Positions 1-9,433 are shown, counted from the first letter of the stretch. The stretch is 64,000 nt of DNA from Leclercia adecarboxylata (GCA_901472455.1 LR590464.1:496001-560000); one strand, 5' to 3'. A program made the numbers and translations. Notes: a model not told the origin generated them from the letters alone.

Positions 1-1192
1 TCAGTGCGTTTCATCTACAATGATTTTGCGGTCGTAATCTTCGACCTGATATAAATCTTGACTAGATTCACCTTCGACGATGACATCATCATTGGTGGAG
101 AACTAATTCATCCAAATTAGTTCTAATGCGCTTAACCCGGTATGGTGTGAGAAAACCGTCGTTGATACCATCCTTTAGTGAATACACATAGGCAGGCTGG
201 CCAAAATATTCATAGGTGTCCACGTTGTCTGAGCGTTTTGGTGTGGCAGTCAAACCCAAATGCACAGCGCTACTGAAGTGATCAAGAAATTGCTCGCCAG
301 GAACCTGCTTCATTGGCAGCACCTCTGTGACATTCATCAATCAATACCATGTCAAAGAAATCTTTGGGATAGGCTTTATAGTAGCCATCAATGTTTTCCC
401 GTTCCGCAATCGCCTGATAGATCGCAAAAAAGATGTGTGCGTTGGTGGGCACCACGCCATTGCGCTTGCGAACTTCCTCCCCATTAATTTTAATCAAATC
501 TTTTTCATAGGGGTTGAAGGTGTTAATGGCTTGGTCTGCAAGGATATTACGATCGGCCAGAAACAGAATGCGTGGTCTGCGCGAACCGGGGTTGTCGCGG
601 TTCCAGCGAGCCTGAAATACTTTATGAACGATTTGGAAGGCAATGAATGTTTTACCAGTGCCAGTAGCTAGTGTGAGCAAGATTCGGGATTTACCCTCAC
701 CGATTGCGTCTGTAACGGAATGGACTGCCAGTTCCTGGTAATAACGTGGTTGCATTGCTCCTACCAAGTGAAACGGGATGTTTCTTAGTTCTTGACTTAA
801 TCCCGTAGTTTCACTTGTATAGCGTTTTTCTAGCTCTACAGGTGTTGGATAGAACTCAATATAGTCGCCTTTGCCTGTTTCCAGATCGAATTCGTAGGTT
901 TGCTTACCGTTGCTTGAATAGACGAAACGAACGCAAAGCTTCTTAGCGTAGTCGATGGCTTGTTGCAGGCCTTTCGTAGGATGCTCGGATTCTTTTTTAG
1001 CTTCCACCACTGCCAAATAGCGACTGTCTTTATGAAGCAGATAATCCACAAAACAACGCCGCCCACGCACACACCTGCCATCTTTCTACCGTCGGTGAAG
1101 TAATGCTCCCGGCTGACGTTGCTCGATAGCCAACCAGCTGAAACCAAAGCTGGATCAATATAGTTCGCTCGAGTATCTGCTTCAGAGGCCAT
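1..1192 (-). CDS. hsdR: Type I restriction enzyme R subunit, EcoEI-like (N-terminal part)
   Basis: Motor and nuclease subunit of a type I restriction-modification complex, which cuts unmodified DNA after ATP-driven translocation. The N-terminus (MASEADTRANYIDPAL) is typical of the EcoEI family. It is followed by a nuclease-like stretch (LAVVEAKKES), helicase motif I (LATGTGKTFIA), a DEAH-type motif written DECH (LIDECHRG) and the GLTATPKR motif. The frame changes near 1075, 335 and 95, and a TGA falls at 1-3, so only about 390 residues are present. The start at 1192 has an AGGAG ribosome site and lies 11 bases after the small HTH gene, suggesting one operon. hsdM and hsdS are not in the window and would lie to the left. 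Identification is firm; whether the breaks are real is not known. Confidence 0.85.
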
Positions 1193-1203
1193 TAGGCTGC
1201 TCC

Positions 1204-1392
1204 TTAGTCATTTTGGCTTGGCATCAATTCCAATAGCTCACCAACAGTGCAATCGAATAGTACGCAGATCTGCTTAATGGCATTTAGATCTACCTTCTGT
1301 GCCGTCTCTTTATAGAGCAGGGTCACTGTAGCGCGGCTGAGCCCAGTTTCCCTGGCAACGTCTGCAATGCGCAATTTGTGTTCGCCCATCAT
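1204..1392 (-). CDS. Small XRE-type HTH regulator
   Basis: A 62-residue protein that is essentially one Cro/CI-type helix-turn-helix: the first helices (IADVARETGLSRATVTLLY) are followed by the C-terminal helix with VDLNAIKQICVLFDCTVGELLEL. It sits directly upstream of hsdR in the same orientation and probably controls the restriction operon, as small XRE (controller-like) proteins often do. Two adjacent ATG codons (1392 and 1389) could start it. The frame is intact. The role in controlling hsdR is inferred from position only. Confidence 0.8.
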   Translation of the reverse strand: MMGEHKLRIADVARETGLSRATVTLLYKETAQKVDLNAIKQICVLFDCTVGELLELMPSQND

Positions 1393-1821
1393 TCGGGCGA
1401 GGGTGGCAGCGGATCATGGCTGTGACTCTGGGTATAGTGGTAACTTAAGAGAATACCACGACTTACTGATTTACAAAGTGTTTTGTGAGTTGAAGTTGAA
1501 TTTTGACGTTTAAACTACGTTTTTAGGTATTGGTAACAATAGGGCTGGCAAAGAAATGACACAGATTGAAGATCGTCGAGTTGGCTTAACTAAGGACCCC
1601 TATTAATTGATAACTCTTTGCTAGTTAAAATCTTTGTATCATTTGTCAAATGTACCAGACCAAATAAAAATTATTGCGAACGATACCGCATCGTGGCCAA
1701 TGCTTAACCATATGTTGCATTTATATCAACGATATCAATAATTTTTATTAAGTCATGGGGATGAGCAATGGACAGGAACACTCAGGGATTTGCATCATAA
1801 CCAACTACGAGAACAAATACC
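1393..1821. other. Intergenic, no gene seen
   Basis: About 430 bases of AT-rich DNA between the restriction operon and the zinc-ribbon genes. It should contain the promoter for the HTH-hsdR operon. I see no convincing ORF, tRNA or long repeat here. Confidence 0.5.
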
Positions 1822-2256
1822 TCATTTCGCAAACGTCACCGGTATCGTCAGGGTATCAAGGTCATTCATTTCTGTGCTGTAGATATGTTCTCCGCACTCC
1901 GGGCAACACCGCTGACCATGATAATCACGTTGGCAGAGTACGCAGAAGTAATCTTTTTCTGAAGGTGCTATGACGGATACATCATCACGTTCAATAAGTG
2001 GCTTCACTGCCTGCTCAAAAGGCTGATATTGGTTTGTACTGCGAAATAACACGGTATTCACAGTGCATCAACCTGTGTACTTCTGCTTCTTCTAGGTGAT
2101 GTTCAAAATAACCGCCGCAGTCATGCGTCCAGTGTAGCGCAGGGGATTGTTGCAGGAACGACAGTACCAGGCTCCCCGCGATCGCGGGCTTAAGTTTCTG
2201 GTGTGAGCGACTTGGCCCTTGTGGTCAAGGGCGGTACGAATTGTGCGAAATTGCAT
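1822..2256 (-). CDS. Putative zinc-ribbon protein (copy A), frameshifted
   Basis: Joining three frames gives a protein of about 144 residues with two cysteine clusters: WYCRSCNNPL then HDCGGYFEHH in the middle, and a C-terminal ribbon CVLCQRDYHGQRCCPECGEH. The frame changes are near 2115 and 2030. It resembles the next gene upstream (copy B) in layout: an N-terminal Cys pair, a Phe-Glu-His motif, then a C-terminal CxxC...CxxC ribbon following D-Y-H-G. Such zinc-ribbon proteins are common, uncharacterised cargo of AlpA-bearing islands in enterobacteria. Function unknown; nucleic-acid or protein binding would be a guess. Confidence 0.6.
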
Positions 2257-2307
2257 GGTGTAAATCCTGTGATGATATCGAGATGGCAAGTGGCAGATAG
2301 CGGAGCC

Positions 2308-2701
2308 TCATTCTGCGCAACGTTCAGTGCTGTGGTCACCGGTCCGGCAGTTCTGGCAGTAACGTTCACCATGGTAATCACTGCCACAACCGCAACAATT
2401 CCATTCGGCCCTGCATACCAGCGGTTAAGACTTCCGGCACATAGCGACGCAGCATGCGTATCCGTCGCGCTTCCTTAGGCTCAGGGCGTACATACGGACA
2501 ATGGTGGCGTCCGTTCTCCGTCAGGTCTTCCCATGTGTGCTCAAACCATGGGAGGTTAGTACCCCATTCAGGGTGGAATACCAGCGCACTGCCGCAGAGG
2601 TGGCAGGTGTATCGGTCGTAAGGGTGAAGCTGTGCAGTGACCGCGCCCGTGAGGCGCTGATTGCCGTCAAGCGCGATAAAAGATTTGGCGTATATCGTCA
2701 T
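2308..2701 (-). CDS. Putative zinc-ribbon protein (copy B), frameshifted
   Basis: A protein of about 130 residues starting at MTIYAKSFIALDGN with an AAAGGA ribosome site. It has an N-terminal zinc site (YTCHLCGSALVFHPEWG, then WFEHT and HHCPY) and, after a one-base frame change near 2400, a C-terminal ribbon CCGCGSDYHGERYCQNCRTG. The combination matches the putative zinc-ribbon family found next to AlpA in enterobacterial islands. With copy A it forms a tandem of diverged paralogues on the same strand. No enzymatic motif is visible and its job is unknown. Confidence 0.7.
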
Positions 2702-2818
2702 AGTATTGGTCCTTTGCCATACGACAGGGGGCAGTGAGCCGTCCCGGGTAGGGCAGCAGTGCAGGTCATACAACTGGTGGCGTTAATTCAGATGGGGAAT
2801 GTGATTCCGTTCGATAGA

Positions 2819-3025
2819 TTACTGACGGGACTGCGCGATGCGTTGCTGTAGCCAGGCTTCCACTTCGCTTTCAAGCCAGCGAGAGCTTCTGCCCAGCTTA
2901 ATTGGCTTCGGGAATTCCCCCGATGAAATCAGTTTGTAGAACCATTTGTCCGTTAAGCCGGTCAGTTTTGTGATAAACGCCATATCGACAAATTTGTCGT
3001 TAAGAAGACTGGCAGGAGTGGTCAT
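2819..3025 (-). CDS. alpA: AlpA-family phage regulator
   Basis: A 68-residue MerR-like winged DNA-binding protein. The pattern FITKLTGLTDKWFYKLI followed by FPKPIKLGRSSRW and ESEVEAWL is diagnostic of the AlpA family. In E. coli CP4-57, AlpA activates expression of the integrase gene and so promotes island excision. The ribosome site GGAGAAAAACG precedes ATG at 3025. The frame is intact. No integrase gene lies in the window, so its target would have to lie to the left or be lost. Confidence 0.85.
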   Translation of the reverse strand: MTTPASLLNDKFVDMAFITKLTGLTDKWFYKLISSGEFPKPIKLGRSSRWLESEVEAWLQQRIAQSRQ

Positions 3026-3113
3026 CGTTTTTCTCCGTTGGTGGTAAGGGAGAAGAAGTCAGGGATGCGAATGGTGCAGACTTCTTCAAACGATGAGGGA
3101 CTGGCGTAATTTT

Positions 3114-3712
3114 TTATTCGCTGATGGCACACCTGCGACGTCTGCCACCCACCGCAGGAGCGGGAATGTCACTCAACTGGCAAACCACTTTCTCGCCCTT
3201 CTGGTCCTGCTTGCTCAGGTAGCTCAGAATGTACAGCATGCCCTTACGGCCTTTCATATCACTATGCGACGTCACCCGCTCGCCCTGCACTTTGTAATAC
3301 TTCTGAGGCGTACAGCGGTAAGCACAGCCTTCCTCTCTTGTTATCTCAACCCAGAGGGCTTGCAGGGTTTTAAAGGTCGGCCCATATCTTCCGATGCTTC
3401 TGACCGTTGAGATAAAACGCAGCGTGGATGTGATAGCCATGCTGTTCGGTGTATTCAAGCACCCCAAGTAAACCCGACAAGCCCTGTCATCGTGTTACAC
3501 CGCTGGAGTAACAGAATCATATCCGCCGTCGTGGAATGTTTATCAGCGTGGCACCAGGCATTGCTGTCTACGCGGTAGTAGAAATCAACCCGGAGCATGA
3601 GCAACTTGGAAAAGCGTTCAAATAATTCGGAGAGATGATGACGTTGGTAACGTTGTAGCGTGCGGTGCTGGACGTAGTTAAGATTGGTATCGGTAATGTT
3701 GTGGTAAGCCAT
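3114..3712 (-). CDS. Inovirus Gp2-like protein (copy 1), frameshifted
   Basis: About 200 residues across three frames. The N-terminal part contains LLMLRVDFYYR, the middle (after a shift near 3465) reads VLEYTEQHGYHIHAAFYLNG, and the end (after a shift near 3395) carries KGRKGMLYILSYLSKQD and a basic tail. This is the arrangement of the inovirus-type Gp2 family, a Rep-like (HUH-related) fold with the conserved H-x-H (HIH), which is widespread in P4-like islands. Both shifts sit in short homopolymers. Replication activity is not shown for island copies. Confidence 0.7.
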
Positions 3713-3914
3713 ATGTCGTTTCCTGGTGAATACTTGTCACGGGAATGGACGCAGACTTCAGATTTGACGGATACGCTGATCACGAGGCTAAGGCTCAGTA
3801 TCGTGGGATATTTCGTTCGGGAAGATTATCGATATGTGGATCTGACGGAAGACCATTACTGGATAGCATCGTTCATAAGCAATGGGGCAATGTGATGACA
3901 GCCAGGGGGAAACG

Positions 3915-3980
3915 ATGATTATTAGAAATATCTCTTCTTTAGAAACAGTATTATTTACCTTAATTACAGCGTATGCCTGA
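3915..3980 (+). CDS. Possible 21-codon leader ORF
   Basis: A short ORF (MIIRNISSLETV...TAYA) starts 4 bases after a strong AGGGGG-type ribosome site and ends about 50 bases before the next gene. It could be a leader peptide or chance. The only support is the ribosome site and position. Confidence 0.25.
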   Translation: MIIRNISSLETVLFTLITAYA

Positions 3981-4031
3981 CCAACAACACGGCACCGGAA
4001 ACCGCTGATTTATCGTAGGGAAATACCGTTT

Positions 4032-4597
4032 ATGCGCCATTTTTTGACAACGTACCGGGACTCGATCCTCGCATCTGCAGGCATCATCATTGCCATTATC
4101 TCGCTTGCATTCGCTATCTGGCAGGGCAGAGAGGAAATCAGGCACAACCATATTTCTGTAGAGCCAAGGATAAATGCCTATTTCTCTAACGATGGTCGCA
4201 AAAATCAGTGGGAATTTAACGTCATCAACAACGGTATGGGAACGGCCTTTGTTAACGAGTTCACCGTGACGGTCAATGGCAAACCCGTGAATGCCATTGA
4301 TTAACAATATCTTGGTGGGGGGCCATTCAGGCACTGGGCCTTCACGCAGAATGTTTTGTGATTGGTGGCCCGCGCCCAAATGATTCCTTCAAGGTAGGAG
4401 ATGAGATATTTCTGGTGGAGGCAAGAGGGTCAGATAAAGGCTGTTCGGAAGACATGCTGCGCCTGAAGTGGGCCTCAAAGGATCGAGAGCAGCTGGACTT
4501 TGTGCTGGATATGGAATCCATCTACGGTGATAAATTTCGTTTATACCTATTCTCAGAACCGTCAGGTAAAACTGAATTAACGTCCGGGAACACATGA
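4032..4597 (+). CDS. Membrane-anchored hypothetical protein, frameshifted
   Basis: About 185 residues. One N-terminal membrane helix (ILASAGIIIAIISLAFAIW) is followed by a soluble domain beginning EPRINAYFSNDGRK, a beta-rich pattern (FNVINNGMGTAFVNEF) typical of small single-pass proteins of unknown function. The frame changes near 4304, then resumes with ALGLHAECFVIGGPRPNDSF to the stop at 4597. Its last 21 bases overlap the end of the opposite-strand Gp2 relic. I do not recognise a named family. Confidence 0.55.
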
Positions 4598-4997
4598 GCG
4601 TGATCTGCCGCTCACCGCTGGTGCCGGAACTGCGCTGACTCTGTAAATCCGGCGTTCTATACCCTGCGGCTGCTTGCCTAAGTAGCTCAGGATTATATTG
4701 CATTCCTTCCCGCCCCCCTGCTATCGCAGTATGGATGCGGTAACTGTGGTCTTCTGTGTACTCCAGTACCCAGGCATAACCCACCAGCCCGGATAGCGTC
4801 GTACATTGTTCTGTTAGCCAGGTCATATCGGCGACCAGTTGGTTCACGTCAGCGGCGTTAAATGAGTCACTCTCCTGGCGGTAGGCAAAATCCACCCGCA
4901 GCATGAGCAGTTTTGAGTAGCTGCTGAAGAGCTGATTCTGATGAGTGAATAACACGTTCTGTAGAGAACTATCGGGTAGGTGGATTTCTGTTGGCAT
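4577..4997 (-). pseudogene. Gp2-like gene, copy 2, internally deleted
   Basis: The first two thirds match copy 1 in motif order (LLMLRVDFAYR, GLVGYAWVLEYTEDHSYRIHTA). The sequence then jumps directly to the C-terminal part (GREGMQY, then in the next frame ILSYLGKQPQG and PAPAVSGRSRSC). About 60 residues present in copy 1, including the AFYLNG region, are missing. A frameshift at about 4697 is also needed to reach the natural stop at 4577. The missing block is a real deletion, not a one-base error, so this copy is probably non-functional. Confidence 0.65.
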
Positions 4998-4999
4998 TG

Positions 5000-5426
5000 T
5001 GAAGCATGATGTTATCCCGTGATGAATAGTGTGTTCATGGGATAACAGCAGATTGTTATTTTTTACTGTGTGGAATTATCAGATTATCCGGCAGGTTCAT
5101 GCTTAACGCCGTCACTGGTACCGTCAGCAGAGTATTATCAGCGTGAAGGATATTGTTCATATCATCCTCAGGGTAATATCCGGGACTATTGTTTAGAATA
5201 AGTACATCAGGATCAAACGGCAGATGAGATTAATCACACTGAGTGTATGAGGCTAAACTCTGCGGATGGATATCTCATCGAAGGATGTCACTGCGGAGTA
5301 TCAGTACGCTTCTTTATAAAATAACACTAATAACCTAAATGAATCTGTTTTGAGGGTTTCATTCAGTCTATGGTTAATGGATTTGTGAAGTGTTTCTGTA
5401 GATAGAAAATGTGTTATCGACGTTTT
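5000..5426. other. Intergenic, no gene seen
   Basis: AT-rich DNA upstream of the Gp2 relic, containing its presumed promoter. I see no ORF worth annotating and no clear repeat. Confidence 0.4.
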
Positions 5427-5546
5427 TTAATCCGGCTGTATCTGATTAATATCACCATGGCATTCCAGTAATGCTACCGTACAGGTGTTATGCCTACGCA
5501 TAGCTTCCCGCCACTTACGATAATACTCTCTGAGTATGTCGTTCAC
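5427..5546 (-). CDS. Small 39-residue basic protein (GTG start)
   Basis: An ORF reading (V/M)NDILREYYRKWREAMRRHN and ending DINQIQPD. The GTG start is preceded at a good distance by AGAGGAGT, a strong ribosome site. The composition (an amphipathic, Arg/Tyr-rich helix) looks like a genuine small protein rather than noise. The family is not recognised. Confidence 0.45.
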   Translation of the reverse strand: MNDILREYYRKWREAMRRHNTCTVALLECHGDINQIQPD

Positions 5547-6087
5547 TGTGCTTACTCCTCTACACCTCAGCGTATATTATCTTTACCATTCTGACAGCAG
5601 AGTGATGTGTGTTCCACCCCCGGTCACTTATATTGGCACAACGGCTACGCCGGTGCCGGTACCTGTAAAGGTAACGTTTCGTATAATTGCAAGACAGCGT
5701 AAAAAATGAAAGCACGAACGCCGCGGGTAAAGCCCCCCTATCCAGGCCAGATGCTCTCACACTGAACCTGTAGCATAATAATCCAGTTATAATGAGATAT
5801 AAAATTTTCTTAATAAGAAATAAACAACATGAGTATATACAAACTAACTCATTGATTTAATTTAATTATAATGATATGCAATTGTATGATATTCATCCGA
5901 TATCTGCGTGATAACTCAGTGAAAAGCCACTTGGTTTTTGTAGTGAATCCAACTGGTGTTTTAGCTACTGCCTCCAGATATCGCCATGTATATTCAGTTG
6001 AATTCTTTGTGATGTTTCACATTTCTGTTTTTATACTCTACGTATACTTGTCGATAATTTTTATTCAATGTTATCAGAGGGAGCTGT
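5547..6087. other. Intergenic, no reliable gene
   Basis: About 540 bases, strongly AT-rich after 5770. Short ORFs occur on both strands but none has a ribosome site plus a protein-like composition. It probably carries the promoter for the next two genes. Confidence 0.4.
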
Positions 6088-6604
6088 ATGCACAGGTATA
6101 TTGAAGTGAATTCAGTCAGGGAAGGGGGCTATCTTCTCTGGCGCCTTGGTCATGCAGAAGATGCCAGGCGTTTTGCTTTCAGTTCGCAAAAAGAACAGGC
6201 AACAAATTCAGGATAAAATTAACAGTATCATTGATGATGAAATACAAAATAATGACGGTGACGCACGTATTCTCAGAGCAGTGCTCCGGTATGCCTCAAA
6301 TTACCGTGAACGTAGTGTTGATGAATCTCAGTTGTCATGGCTCAGGCGGGATGCTTATGGTTGTCTGTATTTCTGGTTAGGGTTAGTAAAAGAATATGTA
6401 ACATTCGGGCTGACGGAGAGTAATGAAGTGAATCCACGATATTATTACCGACGGCAGGGGCGTTTCTGGCTTACTGGTGAGCACATGTCGTCATCAGTCC
6501 CTGACACACCGGAACAATGTTATCTGGCAATATTATCCATCCTGGATATGTTACCTCACCGGATTAAACGCAAAGATGCCATTATAGCGGGAACTAAGGG
6601 ATGA
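6088..6604 (+). CDS. Hypothetical island protein, frameshifted
   Basis: It starts MHRYIEVNSVREGGYLLW after an AGAGGGAG ribosome site. A one-base shift near 6200 connects RRFAFSSQKEQ to the long frame continuing QIQDKINSIIDDEIQ. The total is about 170 residues. The rest is helical and Tyr/Arg-rich (WLRRDAYGCLYFWLG, RYYYRRQGRFWLTGEH). Its stop overlaps the next start (ATGA), indicating translational coupling. I do not recognise the family. Confidence 0.55.
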
Positions 6605-7019
6605 GTATTTTTTACAATAAGGAACGATTAAGAAAAAGATTTTTCCTGGATAACTGACGCAGAGCCTGAAAACATTGAATGGATAATGGCTCAATTCGGT
6701 CTGCATCGAAAGATTCTTCGGGATTTTAAAAATATTAACCTTGTTCATGAGATGCAAAACCTTGCTGTTCCTGCACTATATTATCTCTGGGAGGAAGAGC
6801 CAGACACAAAACAACTGTTTCTTAATACGTTTCGCAAACGTTATGCAAATATGAAGCATCGTAAGAAAGTAGCGGTTAAGTCTCCGGTTAATATTCGTAT
6901 TTCTGAAAATGCAAAAAAAGACGCTGGTCAAACTGGAGAAACGCTTTAACCGAAACAGGGCTGATGTGATTGAATATCTGATAGAAAAAACCTGGCAAGA
7001 GCTGAACCAGAAAAACTAA
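6601..7019 (+). CDS. Hypothetical protein with RHH-like C-terminus, frameshifted
   Basis: Two frame changes (near 6640 and 6920) give a protein of about 138 residues from MSIFYNKERLRKR. The C-terminus (VNIRISENAKKRL, then NRADVIEYLIEKTW) resembles the ribbon-helix-helix pattern of CopG/Arc DNA-binding proteins: a short strand, then two helices with V-I-E-x-L-I. It overlaps the preceding gene by four bases, so the two probably act together. A regulatory role is an inference. Confidence 0.5.
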
Positions 7020-7072
7020 AAAAATCTAAGTTATATATCATTTTATTGATTCCCTCCCGTTTACTTAAGTCA

Positions 7073-7098
7073 GGCCATCCATTCCGGATGGCCTTTTT
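7073..7098 (+). terminator. Rho-independent terminator
   Basis: GGCCATCC and GGATGGCC form a perfect 8-bp stem around ATTCC and are followed by six T. It closes the preceding two-gene unit. Confidence 0.85.
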
Positions 7099-7114
7099 TC
7101 ATTCAGAGGCCAGC

Positions 7115-8002
7115 ATGAAACATCTCTCGGGCTACGCCATTATCCGCCGTCACCTGCGGCGCTATCCACGCTCACTTCGACAACATTTGCTGAAAGAACT
7201 CAATCAACTCGTCACGTATGAACCCGTGATTGGCATTATGGGCAAAACTGGCGTAGGGAAGTCCTCGCTGTGCAATGCTCTATTCCGTAGTGAAGTCTGC
7301 GCCGTGAATGCAGTGGAAGCCTGCACCCGTCAGCCACAGCGAGTACGGCTACGTTTCGGCACTCACTTCCTGACGCTCGTGGATTTACCCGGTGTGGGTG
7401 AAAGTGTTACTCGCGATGGCGAATACCGCGAGCTGTACCGGGAACTGATGCCACAGCTGGATATGGTGCTTTGGGTGCTTAAGGCCGATGACCGCGCTTA
7501 TGCGGCGGAAGAGCAGTTTTACCTGGACGTGTTTGCACAGTACGGCGGACCTCTGCCGCCGGTGTTATGGGTACTGAATCAGGTGGACAAAACCGAACCC
7601 GCTGAGCGCTGGAACTGGTTATCGGCTCAGCCCTCGGCATTACAGGCAGAACGTATTGCGCAGAAGCAGCAGGCGGTGGCCCGACAGTTAGGCATCGCTG
7701 AGCAGGAAATCCTGCCGGTTTCCGTCCGGGGACGTTATCGCCTGTCACGTCTGGTAGAAGCGATGATTACCCGTCTCCCAAAGCAGGCCCGCAGTCCGCT
7801 GGTTCCCCACCTGCATAATGGGTATCACACCACCAGCGTCATCAGAACCGCCAGCAGCAGCTTTGGCGATGCCGTAATGGAAGTGATTGATAAGATTATT
7901 GATCTGGCCCCGCTACCACAGGTGGCTCGCATTGCACTGCAGGCTGCAACACACACTGTCGCCCGCGCAGCACGCTCCCTGTGGGGATTTTTCTTCGGCT
8001 AG
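7115..8002 (+). CDS. YfjP/YeeP-family GTPase
   Basis: An intact 295-residue Era/Der-like GTPase. The G1 P-loop is GIMGKTGVGKSS (about residues 41-52), G3 is DLPGVGE, and G4 is NQVDK (VLWVLNQVDK). The C-terminus contains hydrophobic stretches (VIDKIIDLAPLPQVARIAL, ARSLWGFFFG) that may contact membrane. It corresponds to the YfjP / YeeP / YkfA GTPases of E. coli CP4-57, CP4-44 and CP4-6, whose function is unknown. ATG 7115 is chosen over the upstream in-frame start because the latter lies within the terminator region. It opens the CP4-type block. Confidence 0.85.
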   Translation: MKHLSGYAIIRRHLRRYPRSLRQHLLKELNQLVTYEPVIGIMGKTGVGKSSLCNALFRSEVCAVNAVEACTRQPQRVRLRFGTHFLTLVDLPGVGESVTRDGEYRELYRELMPQLDMVLWVLKADDRAYAAEEQFYLDVFAQYGGPLPPVLWVLNQVDKTEPAERWNWLSAQPSALQAERIAQKQQAVARQLGIAEQEILPVSVRGRYRLSRLVEAMITRLPKQARSPLVPHLHNGYHTTSVIRTASSSFGDAVMEVIDKIIDLAPLPQVARIALQAATHTVARAARSLWGFFFG

Positions 8003-8059
8003 TCACTTCGCTTTCGATGAGCGGCCTTGCCGTTTTCGATAAGTTTCTTTGTTTCATTA

Positions 8060-8088
8060 CGATCGATTTTGTCGATCGAGCCGATCGA
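8060..8088. promoter_or_regulatory. Cluster of three CGATCGA heptamers
   Basis: CGATCGA occurs at 8060, 8073 and 8082 in the 212-base gap after the GTPase, with TTTCGAT variants just upstream. Each includes GATC (a Dam site). It could be an operator or methylation-sensitive site; no factor is known to me. Confidence 0.3.
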
Positions 8089-8214
8089 TATTCATCGTTG
8101 TACATGATTAATCCGGTAGCCACATAATCCACAGGGCATTATGTGATTTGTTAATTTTAACCATCAAAATCAATGCGATGTATTGCAGGGATTGTCACGC
8201 ATTAAGGAAAGTAT

Positions 8215-8373
8215 ATGCCGTTAATTCTGTTATGGGGCGGTCTGGCCCTGTTGCTGGGTATCGTGGCTTCCGCTAACGGACGCTCGTTCTGGGGGCTGGT
8301 TCATTCTCGGTCTGATAATCGACCCGATACTGGCGGGGCTGCTGTACTGGCTTATTGCAAAGGACCGCACATG
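8215..8373 (+). CDS. Small two-helix membrane protein, frameshifted
   Basis: About 52 residues. It starts MPLILLWGGLALLLGIVA; after removal of one G from the run near 8293 it continues GWFILGLIIDPILAGLLYWL and ends IAKDRT. Two hydrophobic segments make it an inner-membrane protein. The ribosome site is AAGGAAAG. Its corrected stop overlaps the next start (ACATGA). It is common small cargo of CP4-type islands; function unknown. Confidence 0.6.
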
Positions 8374-8487
8374 AAAACATTTCTGCGTCTGTTCGGTAAG
8401 TTCACCCGCTGGTACATCACCCTCATTATCTTTATGGCCTGCCTGCTGTTCATTATCACCACCCTGGGCAATATGGCTGGCTTCTGA
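8371..8487 (+). CDS. Small single-pass membrane protein
   Basis: A 38-residue protein starting MKTFLRLFGKFTRW with one strong membrane helix (YITLIIFMACLLFIITTL). A basic amphipathic N-terminus followed by a helix suggests N-in topology. It overlaps the preceding gene's corrected stop by a few bases, so translation is probably coupled. Without that correction the two read as one fused ORF, which is misleading. Confidence 0.55.
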   Translation: MKTFLRLFGKFTRWYITLIIFMACLLFIITTLGNMAGF

Positions 8488-8499
8488 CAGGACACTCCA

Positions 8500-8965
8500 A
8501 TGAAAAATAAACTGATTATTTCATTTTTACTGGCTTCAGCGCTGACGCCTTCTGGTCTCGCATGCGTTTGGCAACCGTGATAGCTGGGTAAGTGGCTATG
8601 CGCAGGGAACGTCTGAATACACCATCCTCGGTAAAGGGCAATCACAACTTTATCTGGCCTGCGATAGTTCCGGCTCACAGCCAGCGACCATTATCTTCAC
8701 TGATGTGAACGGCCATCAGGTCAGGATGGACAGCGGCCAGACACTTGCCATGAGAATTGATAACGCTGAAGAAGTGAATATCAGCGAAAGCGAGTCTCAT
8801 GTGGGATCTGACAATGTGATGTGGGCATGGAACAAATTACGCACCGGCAAACGTGTTGTGGTTTCAGGTAGCGGGGTAAAACCTGTCACTTTCACTTTAG
8901 CGGGGGCAGCTGCAGTTATTCCTGCGTTCGGTGACAACGGCTGCGTGCCCGGATTTGCACTGTAG
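8500..8965 (+). CDS. Secreted hypothetical protein, frameshifted
   Basis: Starts MKNKLIISFLLASALTPSG, a clear Sec signal peptide. A frame change near 8562 leads to a periplasmic beta-rich domain of about 130 residues (GYAQGTSEYTILGKGQSQLY ... GLY-like turns ... FGDNGCVPGFAL). Two cysteines (LACDSSG and NGCVPG) could form a disulphide. It pairs with the next gene, also secreted, and both are typical neighbours of the YfjP-like GTPase in CP4-like islands. Function unknown. Confidence 0.6.
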
Positions 8966-8999
8966 TTCTGCCTCACTCTTTCAGGTTAAAGGAGATTTA

Positions 9000-9342
9000 A
9001 TGAAGAAAATCATCACAGTCGCAGCACTCTGTCTGCTGTCATTTTCTTCGCTGGCCGCTTCTTCACCGGTCAGTGTCAGTGTTAGTCCCGGAAGCTATAG
9101 CCACTACTCATCGATTCGGATTACATCAAAAGTCGATTCGATTGTGATTAAACAACTCATTGTCAACCGGGGGAAACTGCCAGGATGCAGAATTCGCCAG
9201 CCCGTGGAAACCGGTACGTCTGGGATTTGGCGGTGCTGTATCCCATGAATTTACCGGCAAGGGTCTGATGGTTCCCTGTAATGTACTGGAAGTGGTGGTC
9301 CAGACAAGCGAAGGCGCATGGCAGTTTGATTTTGACAGCTGA
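9000..9342 (+). CDS. Secreted hypothetical protein, frameshifted
   Basis: About 114 residues with an N-terminal signal peptide (MKKIITVAALCLLSFSSLAA, cleavage after Ala likely). A shift in the GGGGGAAA run near 9170 joins IKQLIVNRGNCQ to DAEFASPWKPVRLGFGGAVS and the end (NVLEVVVQTSEGAWQFDFDS). A GGAG ribosome site precedes the start. Two cysteines remain in the mature form (GNCQ, VPCN). It forms a pair with the upstream secreted protein. Confidence 0.6.
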
Positions 9343-9433
9343 CACCGCGCGCTTTTCCACCTTTCTTTTCTATCTGAACGCCTTGCTCAAACGAGCAGGG
9401 CGTTTTCTTTTGCCTCTTTTAAAGGAATTACTC

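Noticed and set aside
5560-5760. 66-codon minus ORF
   Set aside because: No ribosome site and no protein-like composition; left as intergenic.
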